Source: Polyangia bacterium (GTDB taxonomy: Bacteria; Myxococcota_A; Polyangia; Nannocystales; Nannocystaceae). From it: a stretch of 64,000 bases of DNA. The stretch covers positions 1-64,000 of the forward strand of contig JAUIKS010000007.1 in assembly GCA_030430565.1 (NCBI GenBank), read 5' to 3'. Position numbers and translations under genes: made by a program. Below, piece after piece: positions 63,785 to 64,000 of the stretch (the first letter of the stretch is position 1; each line of letters opens with the position of its first letter). Below the pieces are notes generated by a model. It had not been told where the DNA came from and did no database searches. It saw nothing but the letters and a program-made list of their open reading frames with translations.

Positions 63785-64000
63785 TCACGCGGGGGCGCGG
63801 CGCCAGACATCCGCGACGACCCCGAGCGCGCGGACCAGCGCGCGCTCGTGGACGAAGCCAGCGCCGGCGGCGAGCGCTCGGGTGCGCGCGGCGGGCAGCG
63901 TGACGAAGCCACGCTCGAGGCGCTCCGCCAGCACGGCGACCCGAGACGCGTCGCAGCCCTGCAGGGCCGCCCACTCGCACCAGATCGCCTGCGTCGTCGC
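63785..64000 (-). CDS. 3' end of an unknown gene running off the window
   Basis: The last 71 codons of a frame read leftward from the end of the window to a TGA at 63785. The sequence (Q-A-I-W-C-E-W-A-A-L-Q-G-C ... R-A-L-G-V-V-A-D-V-W-R) is helical and has protein-like codon use, unlike the other two frames. The 5' part is outside the window, so the family cannot be named. Confidence 0.55.
   Translation of the reverse strand, partial: ATTQAIWCEWAALQGCDASRVAVLAERLERGFVTLPAARTRALAAGAGFVHERALVRALGVVADVWRRAPA

Overview
The window is very GC-rich chromosomal DNA from a delta-proteobacterial predator/social bacterium, most likely a myxobacterium of the Nannocystaceae type. This is inferred from composition and from gene families: many lipoproteins with Ser/Thr/Gly-Asp linkers, DUF4215 Cys-rich repeats, FG-GAP/VCBS secreted proteins, very large STAND-type NTPases, caspase-like CHAT proteases, a TPR/Pro-rich membrane protein and a GH19 chitinase lipoprotein. 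No rRNA, tRNA, CRISPR array or transposase was seen.

Layout. 0.3-5.6 kb: a partner-switching signalling module (two SpoIIAB/SiaB-like ATPases, a membrane SpoIIE-type phosphatase, a STAS-like protein) together with a GNAT-methyltransferase fusion. 5.9-10.7 kb: one secreted SpvB-VCBS-Rhs protein with no C-terminal toxin tip. 10.9-26.5 kb: the most unusual region. A single FG-GAP lipoprotein gene is cut into three collinear pieces (10925-11461, 17603-17816, 24809-26538) by two DNA blocks of 6141 and 6992 bp. Each block is bounded by a perfect direct repeat of gene sequence (15 and 19 bp). Removing each block with one repeat copy restores an uninterrupted 826-codon frame. Block A carries an unknown gene, a MATE exporter, a long-form GAPDH, a GIDE-domain membrane protein and a YdeI/DUF1801 protein. 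Block B carries one giant NACHT-HEAT-CHAT protein, resembling an animal NLR fused to a caspase-like protease.

26.6-41.4 kb: a DEAD-box helicase, a polytopic membrane protein, and a run of surface lipoproteins, including two tandem paralogues built of six repeats each, plus an AAA/STAND-like ATPase. 41.5-44.7 kb: an ECF sigma factor operon with overlapping genes. 44.8-51.7 kb: an acyl-CoA ligase, two lipoproteins with acidic repeats, an HTTM-domain pair, a VOC protein, a secreted TPR-like protein and a strikingly eukaryote-like cyclophilin. 51.8-56.7 kb: a second caspase-like protein, CHAT-nSTAND-TM-WD40. 56.7-57.8 kb: a GH19 chitinase lipoprotein.

58.0-63.7 kb: a metal/oxidative-stress island (2-Cys peroxiredoxin, DUF3501, TonB-dependent receptor, methyltransferase, and a ribosomal protein S4 that has lost its zinc ribbon). 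Its two divergent promoter regions carry four AT-rich TGAAA-N5-TTTCA palindromes, suggesting one Fur-family (Fur or Zur) regulon. The window ends inside a gene on the minus strand.

Starts were chosen from visible Shine-Dalgarno sequences and domain boundaries, and several differ from the longest open frame. All family assignments are from motif recognition by eye; no database search was possible.
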